Shown here one piece after another: positions 32,981 to 45,769 of a stretch of 64,000 bases of DNA; position 1 is the stretch's first letter, and each line of letters starts with the position of its first letter. The position numbers and the translations under genes were made by a program. The stretch is from Xanthoparmelia taractica (Eukaryota; Ascomycota; Lecanoromycetes; Lecanorales; Parmeliaceae): assembly GCA_033085395.1 (NCBI GenBank), contig JANQBS010000178.1, positions 1 through 64,000 on the forward strand, written 5' to 3'. The notes below the pieces were generated by a model. It searched no databases. It saw only the letters and a program-made list of their open reading frames with translations, and was not told the DNA's origin.

Positions 32981-34920
32981 AGATTAGTGCTTAGTTCTAG
33001 GATGAATCAGGTGTTTCGTTGGTGAGCCAGCCTTACTTAGGCAGCAGTGAAAGGTTCACGGGAAGGCTTCGACGCATCTCCGTAGCTAGATCTTAGCCTG
33101 ACAATAATCTGGATTCAGATTACATCATTCCCGGCTAAAGTGAGATTCTCCAAGGCCGAGATTCTAGTAGGGCCGCTGGAATGCCCGATTATACGGGTGG
33201 CGACGGGCTTCGAGGAATGGAGGAATCGAGAAAAAAGACATACGAAGTACTTCGAATTTTCTTTGGTCTTGAACGATGACTGCATGATAAGAGGCGTAGA
33301 CGGACCATTACTAATGAATCACCTTGGCAAGGCTATTTCTACATACTTTGTATATAGTCGAATAGTTCATGAACGGTACTCAGCGGCAAGCGTGGCCAAT
33401 ATAAGATAGTCCGTCCCCACTGGTGAAAAGGTGGCAAGAGATAGCGGGAGTTGTGCACTGCGATTTCGAACAAAGCAGGGATGAAACAGCCACGCGAGTC
33501 AAAATGAATTAGAGAAGGGCTCGCGGGCCCAAGTTGCATGTCTCTGACGGTACGCTTTGCTGGAATTATTTGTTGTGCATAATCATTACTCCGAGAGCAG
33601 CAAATGATTGTACTTAGCAACGCGAGATTCTGTAAGAGATCAACTGAAGTCTTAAAGTCACAAAGACACAATCCCTGCCTTGCTCCACCACCCTTTCCCC
33701 AGACTTTTTTCTTAGGGCCTTGACCTAAGGGATTGCCAGGAAGCCTAGGTAACCTTAATAGCCCTGAGCACCAACTTTGGAAGCCGCCCTTTGGCCCGAG
33801 CGCCAACCGCTAGCCATTTGTACGAAGTACGGATTTACGATACTAGTGGTTTGATATAGATGCCATGTGCTTTCTGGCGAGAACGGTCCTCTTCACATGA
33901 CATGGCTTTAAGGGACCAAAGTACGAGGCAGTTGCCGGTTGCGGTCAACGTTTATGTAAAGGAAGGCAAGGCGAAATGCAGGGATAACACAATGATACAA
34001 GTAATCATGTGTTTCGGCCAAGCCGTGCCTGCAATGCGGAGAAGGCTGAGAAAGCTAACGGAGGCCATGCTGACGGTTACGGTTACGGTTACTCGGCATG
34101 ATCTTAGACTGGTGGAACAAGGGTATAGAAGTAGAAGTGGATCTGATTTTAAATCACCTGATCCTTCTGGCCTTTGATCAAAAGATCCATTCGGAAAAAT
34201 ATCTGTGTCACCTGCCTGGCATGATACCCAAGGAGAGGCTGGAAGAAAGGAAGAAAGCGATCAGTTGAAGGTCAGAAGTTGGGACTGGCCTTCACAGGTT
34301 CCCCTCTTTTAGCGGATTTGTTCGTTCCAGGCGCGCGATCAAGTGAGACAGCGGGCAGGAATATCGTGCAGGGTCGCACCTCTTGCCTTTCCCAGCGAAG
34401 ATCCACATGCGACCTGCGTCCTGCGTCTCTTGGCACGCAGGAAGACCGGGGAAATACGCGGAACCTTGAAAGCGTCTTACTTAACAACTATACGTTTAAA
34501 TAATTACACATGGCGAAAATGGGTTCCAGTTGCGGTCTTTCGCAGATTCACATAGAAATGTGTCGTGTCCGTCGGAGGCAAAATAGACTCTGAATTTCCC
34601 CAGAAAATAATAAGTAAGGTTCAGGAGAGCCTTTTTTGTCGGCGAATTCTGTCGGCAGAATTTCCAACAGTCAGTCTAACCAATAATAGACAAGCTCATG
34701 TAACCGTCCTCGAAGGACCCTTGGCGAAAAGTGTCTATGCTTACTGGATCGGCATTAGCCTTTGAGCGATTAATCACTAGAAGTACCAAGTCCTTCCTTC
34801 GGTGATAGGCAATTAATGTTACTTGTACTGTATTATTACGGGAGGTTACTATTGAATGTGTCGCCCAGTGTGTTAAATTGTGGGCTGATTTTGCAAGGGT
34901 TATGTGTGTGTGTTGTGTAA

Positions 34921-34946
34921 AATAATAATAATAATAATAATAATAA
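34921..34946. repeat. AAT microsatellite
   Basis: Uninterrupted AAT triplets. Confidence 0.9.
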
Positions 34947-35089
34947 GGGAGCAGTTGGTCCATGCATTCTCACCGACCACGAGTCTCCCTGCGCAACCAG
35001 CCGTTTGCGTACATACTTAGGTAGCTCAGCCCCCCAAGCTTCTCCCCATCTTTGTCTTTAACCAAGGCCTTCACCCCCTCTTCTACCCT

Positions 35090-35114
35090 TTCCTTCCTTC
35101 CTTCCTTCCTTCCT
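35090..35114. repeat. CCTT tract upstream of the MFS gene
   Basis: Six TTCC-type tetramers within a pyrimidine-rich stretch that ends about 70 bp before the start codon. Pyrimidine tracts here are frequent in fungal core promoters. Confidence 0.7.
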
Positions 35115-35186
35115 ACCTCCTCTTTCCTCGTATCCCTGTCCTGTCTACCATCTCTTGGTCCGCCACGTCAATCCTAACAGTCCATT

Positions 35187-37275
35187 ATGGCAGACGAGAA
35201 GGCCGACTTGGCGCATGTCGACCAAAGGTAATTCTTACCCGGTTGGCGCGATACAACCAACATCAAAACAGGCCGCTGACTATACGATAGCCCTGACCGG
35301 TATGACGAAAAAGATATCGGTGCTAGACGAGGCTCTCGTCAACAGTCTGTCAGCTTGAACCGCAACGTCACCGCTAGGTGGGTCTCCTCTTCGCTTTCAA
35401 CCCCCCAACCAACTCGTTCTGATCGTCAACCCCACAGAATTCAGAACCCTCTGGCTGGCGTTCCTCGTGATACTCTCTTTTACAATGTCGAGCAATTTGC
35501 CCAAGAGGCGGGCATGCAGGATATGATCCCTTTGTTGAAGAAAGGTGCTTTGGTGGCCCAGGATCCTCCTGCTTTCGAGCAAATCCCCGAGTTGGATGAA
35601 GTCGAACGCGATGCCCTTCGTAATGAAGTTCTCCACAAATGGCGCCAACCCGGCGCGCTCTACTTCACCGTCATTCTTTGCTCCATTGGTGCCGCTGTAC
35701 AAGGCTGGGATCAGACTGGTTCGAATGGTGCCAATTTGTCCTGGCCCGTTGACTTCAATGTCCCCAACGAAATACCCAAGACTGGCCCTGTACCAGGCGT
35801 CAACTATAGCCTGAACTCGTGGATTGTCGGCGTGGTAAACGCTGGACCCTACATTGGCTCCGCTTTTCTGTAAGCATACAGTCCCCAACGTGGTAGAGTA
35901 ACCTCTTTAGAAGCTGACTTCGAGATTGAGCGGCTGTTGGGCCTCTGACCCCCTCAACAATTTCTTTGGCCGTCGTGGAACCATCTTCTTTTCTGCCGTC
36001 TTTTGCTTCTTCTCCGTCATTGGCTCCGCTGTCACTCAGACTTGGCCTCAACTATTCGTCACTCGTCTCCTGCTCGGTATTGGCATGGGCTCCAAGGCTT
36101 CGACTGTTCCAATCTACGCCGCAGAAAATTGCCCTGCTGCTATTCGAGGTGGATTGGTCATGAGTTGGCAGATGTGGACTGCTTTCGGTATCTTCCTCGG
36201 CTTCTGTGCCAATTTGGCCGTCTACGATGTTGGGGCTATCGCATGGCGTCTACAACTTGGCTCGGCCATGATTCCCGCACTTCCTCTCCTCATCGGTGTT
36301 TACTTCTGCCCAGAATCACCTCGATGGTACATCAAAAAGGGTCGCTACGCCAACGCCTTCCGATCGCTTTGCCGGCTCCGGAATACACCACTCCAGGCGG
36401 CTCGTGACCTTTACTACATTTACGCTCAGATACAAGAGGAGGCTGATATCATTGGCAAAAGCAACTACATCACCCGCTTCATCGAACTCTTCACCATTCC
36501 CCGCGTCCGACGTGCAACTGGTGCTTCCTTCACCGTCATGTTGGCTCAGCAGATGTGCGGTATTAACATTATCGCTTTCTACTCCTCAACTGTTTTCGTC
36601 CAAGCTGGCGCCAGTAACTTGAATGCCCTACTCGCCTCTTTCGGATTTGGTCTCGTCAATTTCGTCTTTGCTTGGCCCGCCGTCTGGACTATTGACACCT
36701 GGGGTCGCCGTGCTCTGCTCCTCTTCACCTTCCCCAACATGGCATGGACTCTGCTTGCAGCAGGACTTTGCTTCATCATTCCAGAAGGGAACAGAGCGCA
36801 TCTCGGCCTTATCGCCTTCTTCATCTTCCTTTTCGCCGCCTTTTACTCGCCGGGGGAAGGCCCCGTGCCATTCACATACTCGGCCGAGGTCTTCCCACTC
36901 TCTCACCGTGAAGTCGGCATGTCGTGGGCCGTCGCCACATGCCTCTTCTGGGCCGCCGTTCTCTCCATCTCGTTCCCGCGTATTCTCCAGGTATTCCACC
37001 CCGTCGGTGCTTTCTGCTTCTACGCCGGGCTCAACCTTACTGCGCTGTGCCTCATCTTCCTATTCGTACCAGAGACCAAACAGCGAACACTTGAAGAACT
37101 AGATTATGTCTTTGCCGTGCCCACACGGGTCCACTCCAAGTATCAGCTCACCAAAGCCTTGCCATGGTGGATCAAGCGTTACATTTTCTGGAACAAGACC
37201 GCCAAACTAGAGCCACTATATCACTTCGATGGTGCGGTTGCTGCTGACCAGAAGATTGCTGTTGTTGCTCACTAG
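35187..37275 (+). CDS. MFS sugar-type transporter
   Basis: Four exons (35187-35227, 35291-35377, 35438-35869, 35931-37275), 634 aa. It belongs to the sugar porter branch of the major facilitator superfamily and should move a sugar, polyol or similar solute across the plasma membrane by proton symport or facilitated diffusion. Family marks: WDQTGSNGAN after the first helix, GRRG after helix 2, PESPRWYIKKGR before the central loop, QQMCGINIIAFYSS in helix 7, DTWGRR, and PETKQRTLEELD after helix 12. A hydrophilic N-terminal tail of about 115 residues is longer than in typical hexose carriers. The first exon encodes only 13 residues; all three junctions keep frame with GT...AG. Substrate cannot be predicted. 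It has no visible link to the PKS locus, about 9.4 kb beyond the RTA1 gene. Confidence 0.9.
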
Positions 37276-38143
37276 AAGTCTATTTGACTTCTTGTGGCTG
37301 AACTTTTCTTGAGCATAGTACCACCATTATTTGATTCTTTGTGATATTTCAGCTTGATAGGAGCAGAGGTATCCAGATCATGCATAGATAGGGTGTATTT
37401 ACCTACGCTATCCACCAATTGTATCAAATCAATCAGCATATCTGCTGCTACTCAGTCTGATGCCCAGCTTGCAGTACTGCGTAGGCGCAATTAGTAGCGA
37501 AGCATTCAGCCAGCTTCAAAGAAGCTGAGCTTGCGTGATCAACAGTGAAACTCTTGATCGTGACTTGAAGAAAAGGGTTAGGAAGAGTCAATACATCGCC
37601 ACGACGGACATAGAAAGCTCTTCCGACATCGCAGCGGCTTGGCTAATGCGACGTGATTTTAGCTAACGATATCCGCGCAACAGAAGATAAGCTCCGATCA
37701 TTTATTCGCGTAAAGCAGATGTCTTCCAACTCTCAATCTTCAGAGCATATCTAAAGCCTAAGACCCCCTCGAAGTCCAAGGAAATCTGCCGTTGCTGCCC
37801 TAGATCTAGTGTTGAGATCTCCCGCTACCAAAGCCCAGGCTGGAAAAATGTCTACAACATTGATTTCAGTATCATCAGTCCTTACCAGAGCAGATGTCCT
37901 CTCACGCAGACTCCAGCATAATTGCACGGCGCTGCTAAGGACTATCAGGGCAGCTCAGGACCCCCCCGTTCCAGGTGAAATAAAAATCTCATTTTCCAAT
38001 CTCCGGCGCCCGCCTATTCGAGTGGCGTGTGACTGAAAAAGGAATATATCTCATTAGTCTCTAAGAAATACGGTGCTAATGAAAATCAATATATAGTCCC
38101 CTCTGCCAACTCTCCGCCACTGCAAAGATCTTCTCACCGCACC
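37276..38143. other. Intergenic region between transporter and aminotransferase
   Basis: No gene is seen. It carries the 3' end of the transporter transcript and the promoter of the aminotransferase gene. Confidence 0.5.
38090..38096 (+). promoter_or_regulatory. Candidate TATA box of the aminotransferase gene
   Basis: TATATAG lies 54 bp upstream of the ATG and is followed by a pyrimidine-rich stretch, a usual arrangement in fungal promoters. Confidence 0.4.
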
Positions 38144-39779
38144 ATGTCTACTTCCACCTGCCTCCGTAGCCTCAACATCGACAACATCAACCCACACGTC
38201 CGAGAAGCCCAATATGCCGTTCGTGGCGAGCTCGCCACGCGAGCAGAATCATACAGAGCAAAATTAGGAAAAGGGCACCCTCCAACACCGCCGGACGAGT
38301 CCCTTCCCTTTAACCAAGTTATCTCCGCCAACATTGGCAACCCGCAACAACTCGACCAGAAACCTTTCACTTTCTTCCGCCAAGTGCTTAGCATACTGGA
38401 GTACCCACCGCTACTAGAGAATGAAGACGTCCTGATCAAAAGCCTGGGCTACAAGCAGGATGTCATTGACCGCGCGCGCTGGCTTCTGAATGAGGTCCAC
38501 AGCGTCGGTGCCTATAGCCAGAGCCAAGGCGTGCCGGCCATTCGCAATAGCGTAGCTGCATACATTGAGCGAAGAGACGGGTATCCTTCAGATCCTGGTA
38601 GCATCTTCCTGAGCGCTGGTGCCTCGTCGGGGGTGAACACCCTCATGAACGTCATCTGCGCGAAACCAGAGACAGGAATACTGGTACCGATTCCGCAATA
38701 CCCCCTCTACACCGCCACGCTCGCTGTGCTAAACGCCCGCTGCGTGCCGTACTACCTTGAAGAGAGCAAAGCCTGGGGTACGGACCTCTCTGCTATCAAA
38801 ACGGCATATCAAAAGGCGAAGGATGAAGGCACGGATGTGCGTGCAATCGTCGTCATAAACCCTGGCAACCCCACTGGTGCCAGTCTGTCTGCCGAAGATG
38901 TCCGTGGCGTGCTCGAATTCGCGGCAGAAGAGAAGCTAGTGGTACTTGCGGATGAGGTGTACCAAACCAACATCTTCTCGGGCAAATTCACCTCTTTCAA
39001 ACAGGGGCTCCGTGATTTACAAAAGGAACAACCGGAGAAATTTGACAATCTGGAACTCGCATCCTTGAACAGCATATCAAAAGGCATGGTGGGCGAATGC
39101 GGACACCGGGGCGGCTACTTTGAGCTCGTCGGGTTCGACGAGGAGGTCCAGGCGCAGATTTACAAGTTTGTGAGCATCATGCTCTGTCCGCCGGTCGTGG
39201 GACAGTGTCTTGTGGAGATGCAGGTCAACCCGCCAAAGGAGGGCGATCCGAGCTATCCGCTGTATAAAAAGGAATACGATAGCACGGCGCAAGGGTTACA
39301 GGAGCGCGCCATGGCCCTCTTTGAGGCGTTCAAAGATATGGAGGGAGTCGTGTGTCAGGAACCGCAGGTTCGTCTTTTCCTCCGTTCCCCTCCTTCCCCA
39401 TCTATCCACCACCTACCCTAACTCCTACCCTGCCCTCTCTCTCTCTCTCTATTCCCTACCCACTTCCATACCTCCCCAACCCCAACTGACAATTCCCGCT
39501 CACCCGCTCACAACGCACCAGGGCTCAATGTACCTCTACCCAACCATCACCCTCCCCCCCCGCGCCATCGAACAAGCAAAAAAGGAGAACCGCGCCCCGG
39601 ACGAATTCTACTGCTTCCGCCTCCTCGACGCCACGGGCGTCTGCGTCGTTCCGGGATCGGGCTTCGGACAGAAGGAGGGGACGTTGCATTTTCGGACGAC
39701 GTTTCTTGCGCCGGGTACGGAGTGGGTGGGGAGGATTAGGGAGTTTCATCGGCGGTTTATGGATGAGTTTAGGGGGTGA
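38144..39779 (+). CDS. Alanine aminotransferase
   Basis: Two exons (38144-39367 and 39522-39779), 493 aa. PLP-dependent class I/II aminotransferase of the alanine transaminase group, interconverting alanine plus 2-oxoglutarate with pyruvate plus glutamate. The sequence shows the ALT-type N-terminus (NIDNINPHVREAQYAVRGE), NIGNPQQL, GAYSQSQG, the PNPTG-like NPGNPTGASL, the cofactor aspartate and tyrosine in LADEVYQ, the PLP lysine in NSISKG, and HRGGYFEL. No presequence is obvious, so a cytosolic form is likely. The 154-nt intron is longer than others in the window and pyrimidine-rich, with a good branch site (CAACTGAC). The C-terminal exon has high G+C. Confidence 0.92.
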
Positions 39780-40152
39780 GATTCTCGTGTGTGTGTGTGT
39801 GTGGGTGGGGTGGTAAGATGTAGGAGTTGAGGTTGGAGTGGAGTGGATTGGATATTAGGAGGCGTGATTTGGATATGTGAGATGGATGGATGGGATTGGA
39901 TACGCTATATACGCTACTCTGGATTTCTGTATGGAAATTCTACTTACTCATTTTGACATCTCTTTCATCTGATGGATTGATTCTCTTGGTAAAGTAGCTT
40001 CTATTTTTGTTCCCGCCAATCAAGCCAGCAGAAGTAGAAAGCGCTCTCTAGGTATGCTATAGATACAACCACATCTTCCTTCCCCCTTTTCCCCCCCCCA
40101 CCTCTCTCTCTGTGTATGCCCCACCACCACCATCACGAATCCATCCGTCTGT

Positions 40153-40187
<35 letters not shown>

Positions 40188-40196
40188 CACATCATT
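39780..40196. other. Convergent 3' region of aminotransferase and rpn7
   Basis: The two genes converge here. A GT repeat follows the aminotransferase stop at about 39787-39801, and a CTCCTG hexamer tract occupies about 40153-40187, directly downstream of the rpn7 stop. No gene is seen. Confidence 0.6.
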
Positions 40197-41862
40197 TCAT
40201 CCCCTCTCACTCCCCCTCAATCTCACCGCCTGCCCGTACTTCTGCAATTTCGTAATGAGCCCGTCACCCTGCTTGACGACGTCTGCGTACTGCTTGTTCT
40301 TGTCGTCGGGCCGGTTCGTCTCGATGATTTTGTTGACGCGGTCGATGGTGCAGGGGATGCGGTCTGCGGCGATGAATTTGGCGAGGTCGCTGGGGAATGG
40401 CGGGGTTAGCCAAAGTTCACTGCAAGAAAAGGGGTGGGGTGGAAAGAGAAAAGGAGAAGAAGAAGGAGAGGGTGGATTAGACTATTGAGGGGTATTGGGA
40501 GAGATATGGGGGGAGATTACCGGTCCAGGAAATCGACAGAAACGCCAAAGTCGTGCGCCATGCTGCCTAGGCCTACGACCCTGTAGCTCTGCAGTAGCTG
40601 CTGGTATCCTCGCAGCCGCATCTCGCGCACGAACCATCCTTTGTGCTCGTACAGGTAGCGGTCTTGGCTGAGGAAGTTTTCTTCGACTGCGGCGAGGGCG
40701 AGGAAGAAGGACTGGTAGTTGCCGTCGTAGAGACTTCGTATCAGACCTGCCAACGGCGTGAAATCGACCGGCGCTTCGGCTTCTTGCGGTGCGGTTGATG
40801 AGCCGAGGCCTGTCAGGTTGACGGCCGTAGAGGCTGGCGCTGGTGTAGCGGATGATGCGTCTTTCATCTCTTCGTCGCCTGCGCCGGGACCTGCTGCCGC
40901 GGCGCCAGAGAGAGCCGACAGTTTTTCTTCGCCGTCGCCGAGGATGGCGCGGATTTCTGGCGCATCGACGACTTTGGTTTTGAAGTCTACGCGCTTCAGC
41001 GATACCGAGCCGGCGAGGACCGAGTAGACGACGAGAGATGAGTAGGAGCACAGTTCGTAGCTTGTAAAGGTGGACAGGGAATCAAGCAATAGAGGCGCGG
41101 CAAGGTTGTATGAGCGTGTGGTGAGTAAGTGTAGGCCTTGGTATGCTTTCAGTCGATTGCGACGATCCCAGTCGCCGCCACTCTCGACAAGAGTTTTTGC
41201 TCTGTCCACGTTCTTCTTCACGCCTATCCTGTCGCCGAAGAAGATGCCGATGCGGATAATGGCAAGGACGAGGTCGATCTTTGCGCCGAGAATACCAGTC
41301 TTTTCGAAGACGGCTTCATAAGTGGCGAGGGCTTTCTCCTGGACGAGCATTGATCGTCAGTATAGGGCTCGAAGTCAGAGCCTGTCCAATGGTGACATAC
41401 CTTGTCGCCGACTCTAGCCCAGAACTCCGCTCTTTTCCCCTTCGCCGCCTGCACCTCTGTTTCACCCGCTTTCTCCTCTGCATCTTCCTCCTCTTTCTGG
41501 AAGGTCTCAAGCTCCTCCTCGTTCTCAGCCTTCAGCTTCTCGTATAGTGCCTCATCCCACGGAAAACCGAACGTTCCACTACTTCTTCGTCGTGCTACCA
41601 TATTGGCGGCTCCATTTGGTTTCCGCGGGGCAGGTACAGAGGTTTTTCGTGCAGTGCCTTCACCTGAGATATTCAGGATACCCTCCACTGGATGTGCGAG
41701 GTACCGGTACAACGGCGCCATCTTATGCTCGGAGATGGCATTTTGAAGCTTTCGGAGGGAGGTCTGCCGTGACGATTGTGTTGAGGAGGGGTTGGTGAGG
41801 GTGAAGATGTCTTGGGCGAGGGAGAGGTCAGGATATTTGGCGTATTGAGGATCGGAACCCAT
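40197..41862 (-). CDS. rpn7: 26S proteasome regulatory subunit Rpn7
   Basis: Three exons (41862-41401, 41338-40521, 40389-40197), 490 aa. Rpn7 (PSMD6 in animals) is a PCI-domain subunit of the proteasome lid. Helical repeats begin after the N-terminal segment (YPDLSLAQDIFTLTN); the middle carries the typical KIDLVLAIIRIGIFFGD and DWDRRNRLKAYQGLHLL; the PCI domain follows (FFLALAAVEENFLSQDRYLYEHKGWFVREMR is split here for length: positions about 345-375) and the C-terminus has DRVNKIIETNRPD. An alanine/proline-rich insertion at about residues 285-325 makes it longer than the yeast protein. The 131-nt second intron has an earlier AG that would break the frame. It is divergent from the cap methyltransferase gene. 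Confidence 0.93.
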
Positions 41863-42269
41863 AGTGACCGCTCGTGAAGGAGTGTATCGGGTTGAGGATG
41901 GCGCACGAGCTTTGTTGGAGCCACCTGAAGCGTGTCAATAGAGAAGATTATGAAGTAGATTCCAAAGTGTAATGGCTTTGCTGGTGCAGGTGAATGCTAG
42001 TCAAATTGCTTGAGCTTAGACGCGCGGAAGCAGTTGCCTTTGTAGCGCTACTTCACCAATGCGCTCTCACGATGCAATCTATTTAAGCCATAGTCAAACC
42101 GAGTGAAAAGAATCTCAATCAAAAGGCACCATTGTGCCCGTTCACCGACATATGGAGTCGAGCGAAACTAATTGCATGCTACAGAACTTCCCAGCGCTCT
42201 CACATTCCCCGAGATCCTCCGCCTCTGTTGCTCCCAACCATCTCATACTTCAATTCGCCAGTGCTGGAA
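41863..42269. promoter_or_regulatory. Divergent promoter region of rpn7 and the cap methyltransferase gene
   Basis: The 407 bp separate two divergent housekeeping genes. I looked for the proteasome-associated element GGTGGCAAA known from yeast and did not find an exact match. No TATA box is evident. Confidence 0.5.
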
Positions 42270-43930
42270 ATGTCTTCACAAGGTACAAAACGACCTCGAG
42301 AAGAGGAAAATGCCACGGAGGCTTCACGCCCTCGCAAGCGCCCTGGAGGAGCTGCTCGTATTTCAAAAGCAGACTCAGAAGCCGTTCTGCGGAGGCAGCA
42401 GCAACGAGCAGAAGAAGACAGGCATGCGGCTGCTGCAAGAGGTGTAGAGGAAGTCGTGAGGCAACATTACAATGCAGTACCTCAGCGTGGGAGGGAATGG
42501 CGGAAAACAGATAGCCGAATTAAGGGACTACGAAGCTTTAACAATTGGATCAAGAGCACCGTCATACATAAATTTTCGCCAAGCGAGCCTGGTAGAGAAC
42601 CTGTACCGCTTCGCGTGTTGGATATAGGCTGCGGGAAAGGTGGCGATCTTGGCAAATGGCAGCAGGCACCGCAACCGGTCGAGCTCTATATAGGGATTGA
42701 TCCGGCAGAGGTGTCGATTGAACAGGCAAGAGAGCGATTCCTACAAATGCGGTCAGGTGCCGGCAGGGGCGGTAGAGGTGGCAGAGGAGGTCGAGGAGGC
42801 TACCAAGGAGGGAGACCGCAGAGGACATTCGACGCGGAGTTCTTTGCAGAGGATGCCTTTACCTACTCTCTCGGAGACATACCTATCATACGCGAAGTTG
42901 GATTTGGGCCCGGTTCGCGTTGGGGCCCTGGTGGTGGCTTCGACGTCGTTTCAATGATGTTTTGCATGCACTACGCCTTTGAGAGCGAAGCAAAAGCCAA
43001 AGGAATGTTGGCAAATGTAGCTGGTAGCCTCAAGAAAAGGGGAAGATTCCTCGGGGTTGCACCAAACTCGGATGCCATCCGCTCAGGGGTTGAGGCTTTT
43101 CACAAGCGCCGAGCGAAAGCTGCGGAGAGTAGCCTTAATGGAAAGCCTGAGGTCACAACTCACGAAAAGAGCAACCCTGTGCCGAACCCAACTCCTTCCA
43201 GAGTACCAGTAACTTCTGGGCAGGAAACGCAAGCTCCATCATGGAAACGCAGAGCGGAAGATGAGGTGAATGGGCAACCGCCTGCGAAGAAGGTCGAGGT
43301 GTGCAATGATCCGAGCTCAAAAACAGAGTCTGCAGCCGCTGTCAATGTTCTTACCGAGCCGCCCTCGGATCCCTCATTCAACGACGGGAAGGACGAAGCG
43401 AAGAAACAGAAGCTGAGTGAGCGAGGTCCGGATTCTACTCTCCACGGGGACAAAGGTCATGCCGAGTCTAAGACTGAGTCCGGTCAATCCGAAGGTGACG
43501 AGCTGAAGGTGGCAGAATGGGGTAACAGCATATATCGGGTCCGCTTTCCCGGCGACACGCCCAGAGACGGCATCTTTCGTCCACCATATGGATGGAAATA
43601 CAGCTATTTCCTGGAAGAAGCCGTGGAAGAGATACCGGAATACGTGGTGCCGTGGGAAGCCTTTCGAGCGTATGGGATTGCCCTCCCAAGCTGACATCAT
43701 GCCTAGCTAATTTCCGTCTCTATTGTAGTATTGCGGAGGACTACAACCTCGAGTTGCAGTACCGCAAACCCTTCACAGAAGTCTGGAGCGAAGAGAAAGA
43801 CTCCCCTATTTTTGGGCCTTTGAGCGAACGGATGGGAGTTAGGGGTCGAGATGCCGGACCTTTACTGGTTAGCGATGAAGAGATGGAGGCAGCAAGTAAG
43901 AAGGCGTTTTCTGCAATTGGGACTTTCTAA
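42270..43930 (+). CDS. abd1: mRNA cap guanine-N7 methyltransferase
   Basis: Two exons (42270-43669 and 43729-43930), 533 aa. The enzyme methylates the guanosine cap of nuclear pre-mRNA using SAM. Marks of the family: basic N-terminus (KRPREEE), VVRQHYNAVPQRGREWRKTDS, RSFNNWIKS, SAM-binding VLDIGCGKGGDLGKW at about 113-127, YIGIDPAEVSIEQA, DVVSMMFCMHYAFE, and FLEEAVEEIPEYVVPWEAFR. Two insertions stand out: a GRGG repeat near residues 165-178, and a hydrophilic stretch of more than 100 residues (about 280-400) rich in K, E, S and P inside the catalytic domain before the last strands. The start is the ATG at 42270; the frame is open upstream without a good start. The splice at 43669/43729 restores AIAEDYNLEL. 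Confidence 0.93.
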
Positions 43931-45769
43931 CTGATCACACGCACAGGCTTCTATCATGCATTCTGCTTCTACAAAATCTAGCCGCACTGAGCTTCAGCAG
44001 CTTCAGTCATCTGGTTCCGACTTCCGAACTGAACCGAAAGTCAAGAAAACTAAACAGTTCGTTATTCCACCATTGATACCCAGAGTGAAATATTCGAGGC
44101 CCTCGGATACTCGATCAAAGGATGCCGCAGTAGCATTTGAGGGCTCTGGTTTACGCTGCTATGAGACTGAAGGAGAGAAAGCCTTGGTAGACGAGACTCT
44201 AGGGTAACCTCTACTGGGTGTACAATAATTGCGATTCCTCCCTCGGAAAATCCGAATCTCTTGAGGGCCATAGGTCGATTAGCGCGTGAAATAAGCCAGT
44301 GAATGACTCCTAACCATACATCGACTTGAACCTCCATTGGCAATGCAGAAACACCTGCTAGTTGCTTGACATGGCTTCTCAAATCCCTGTCTAGAGTCCA
44401 TAAGGCACCGCTCAAGCAACCTTCATTGTGTTTCTGTCCTCAAAGTCGTCGACGGGCATTGAGCCCCGAGGCTTTCAACGAGTAGCTGCACCATTTCACC
44501 AGAGTCTTTTAGATACGGCTCGTATACCTCGAACTACTGCAATGGCGAGCAACAGTGCCGTTACAATCGTAAGCACTTTGCTGGTATCATGCTCGGAGGG
44601 AGTAATTCCCATGCTGGCCACGTGGTCACACAACGTATGAAATTTCTTGGCCCTGATGCCCTCTATTGCTGTCGCCACGGCTGCCCTGTTGAAATGGCAT
44701 ACTCTGGCTATTTTTCGGAGATCTTTCTCGTTGATTGGAGGAATCGACATGGATTTTTGATGCAGTATTGAGTCAAGAGCAAGACCCATTGCAGTTATAC
44801 TGTACGATTGGTGGTATGGCATGGCTTCTATCTTCAGCTGTTCATGCCGTTAATGGAGATTCGTAATTGAGCTGAAGGATACGTGGGAAACCTCAGGAGG
44901 GTAGAGAAGTCTTACCGAAGTAGCGAAATTGGAGAAACCCACCGACCCTTTTCTCAAAGCTCTGAAATCCAGTTGTCAAGGGCGACTTGATTATCACCAG
45001 AGGGACAACCACACGGATTGCAGATGGAGAATCAAGCGATGAGAATCAAACGATCGGAATCAACAGAGGCAAGCACAATATCATGTGTTGCGAAGTGCAT
45101 GCACCTCTGTCTGTCTTTGGATCGTGCAACAAAGTGCGGGCTTTGTCCTTTGTTGATTGGGTCCATCTTCAGCCTTTCATACATGGGCATTCTCGTCCAT
45201 CATGCCATTTTCCTCTCTTTCGTTCCTCCTTGTCCCTTCCCCTTCCCCCTTCTTCTTTTCCTACCTTTACTATCCTTACTTCTTTCCTGCATGGGGTAAA
45301 ACACCTTTTTGTCCTACACCTTTTAGGGTACATCAAAGATCCTCCGCCTTCTGCAATCATTGCAGCACCCAGAACCTCAGATGAGGTACAAGTGTACTTG
45401 TCTAACACTCTTTCCTCCTCGTCAATACATTGCAGGAATAATTTCAAGTCTACAGTGTTCTCCAACAAAAGGTTTTCACAGATACGTCTTGGCCTCATTG
45501 TGAGCTTAAAGACCGTACTAATCAACACCAAGTATCAAGCCGTTTAACACTATACGGCGTCATCATCCGAGAAGAGAGAAAGTGTCGAACCTCCGCTTTG
45601 CCGCAGTCCCGGAATAGGATAAAAGAGGTTCCTAGCTCTCATTGCCTCCCTGAAATAAACTTTTCTAACAAGTGCTTCAGCATCTTCTACCCACGTCCAC
45701 GAGTACTTAATAATCCCTAGCTGTATCAACAGTCCCATTATGACATCCCAAGACTGAGTGGAGCAGAAG
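43931..45769. other. Intergenic region with unsupported short frames
   Basis: Short frames occur on both strands (for example 43956-44207 plus, 44062-44415 minus), overlapping one another; none shows a known domain. One possible small membrane protein is listed separately. The pyrimidine-rich 45200-45300 has no clear role. Confidence 0.4.
44496..44789 (-). CDS. Possible small tail-anchored protein
   Basis: From the ATG at 44789 (an earlier one lies at 44822) the frame encodes 97 aa: a hydrophilic, helical-looking part, then one hydrophobic segment (VLTIVTALLLAIAVV) and a short basic tail ending in SKRLW. This layout fits a tail-anchored membrane protein, but I recognise no family and a spliced longer gene is possible. 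Confidence 0.25.
   Translation of the reverse strand: MGLALDSILHQKSMSIPPINEKDLRKIARVCHFNRAAVATAIEGIRAKKFHTLCDHVASMGITPSEHDTSKVLTIVTALLLAIAVVRGIRAVSKRLW

Larger units (their letters stand above)
32625..35186. other. Intergenic region
   Basis: No gene is clear. It contains one short frame (32738-32980, listed separately), a triplet microsatellite and a CCTT tract just upstream of the transporter gene. Frames on the minus strand around 33339-33806 lack any recognisable domain. Confidence 0.45.

Noticed and set aside
33339..33806. 155-codon minus-strand frame
   Set aside because: No domain, no splice or promoter support, odd composition; most likely chance.
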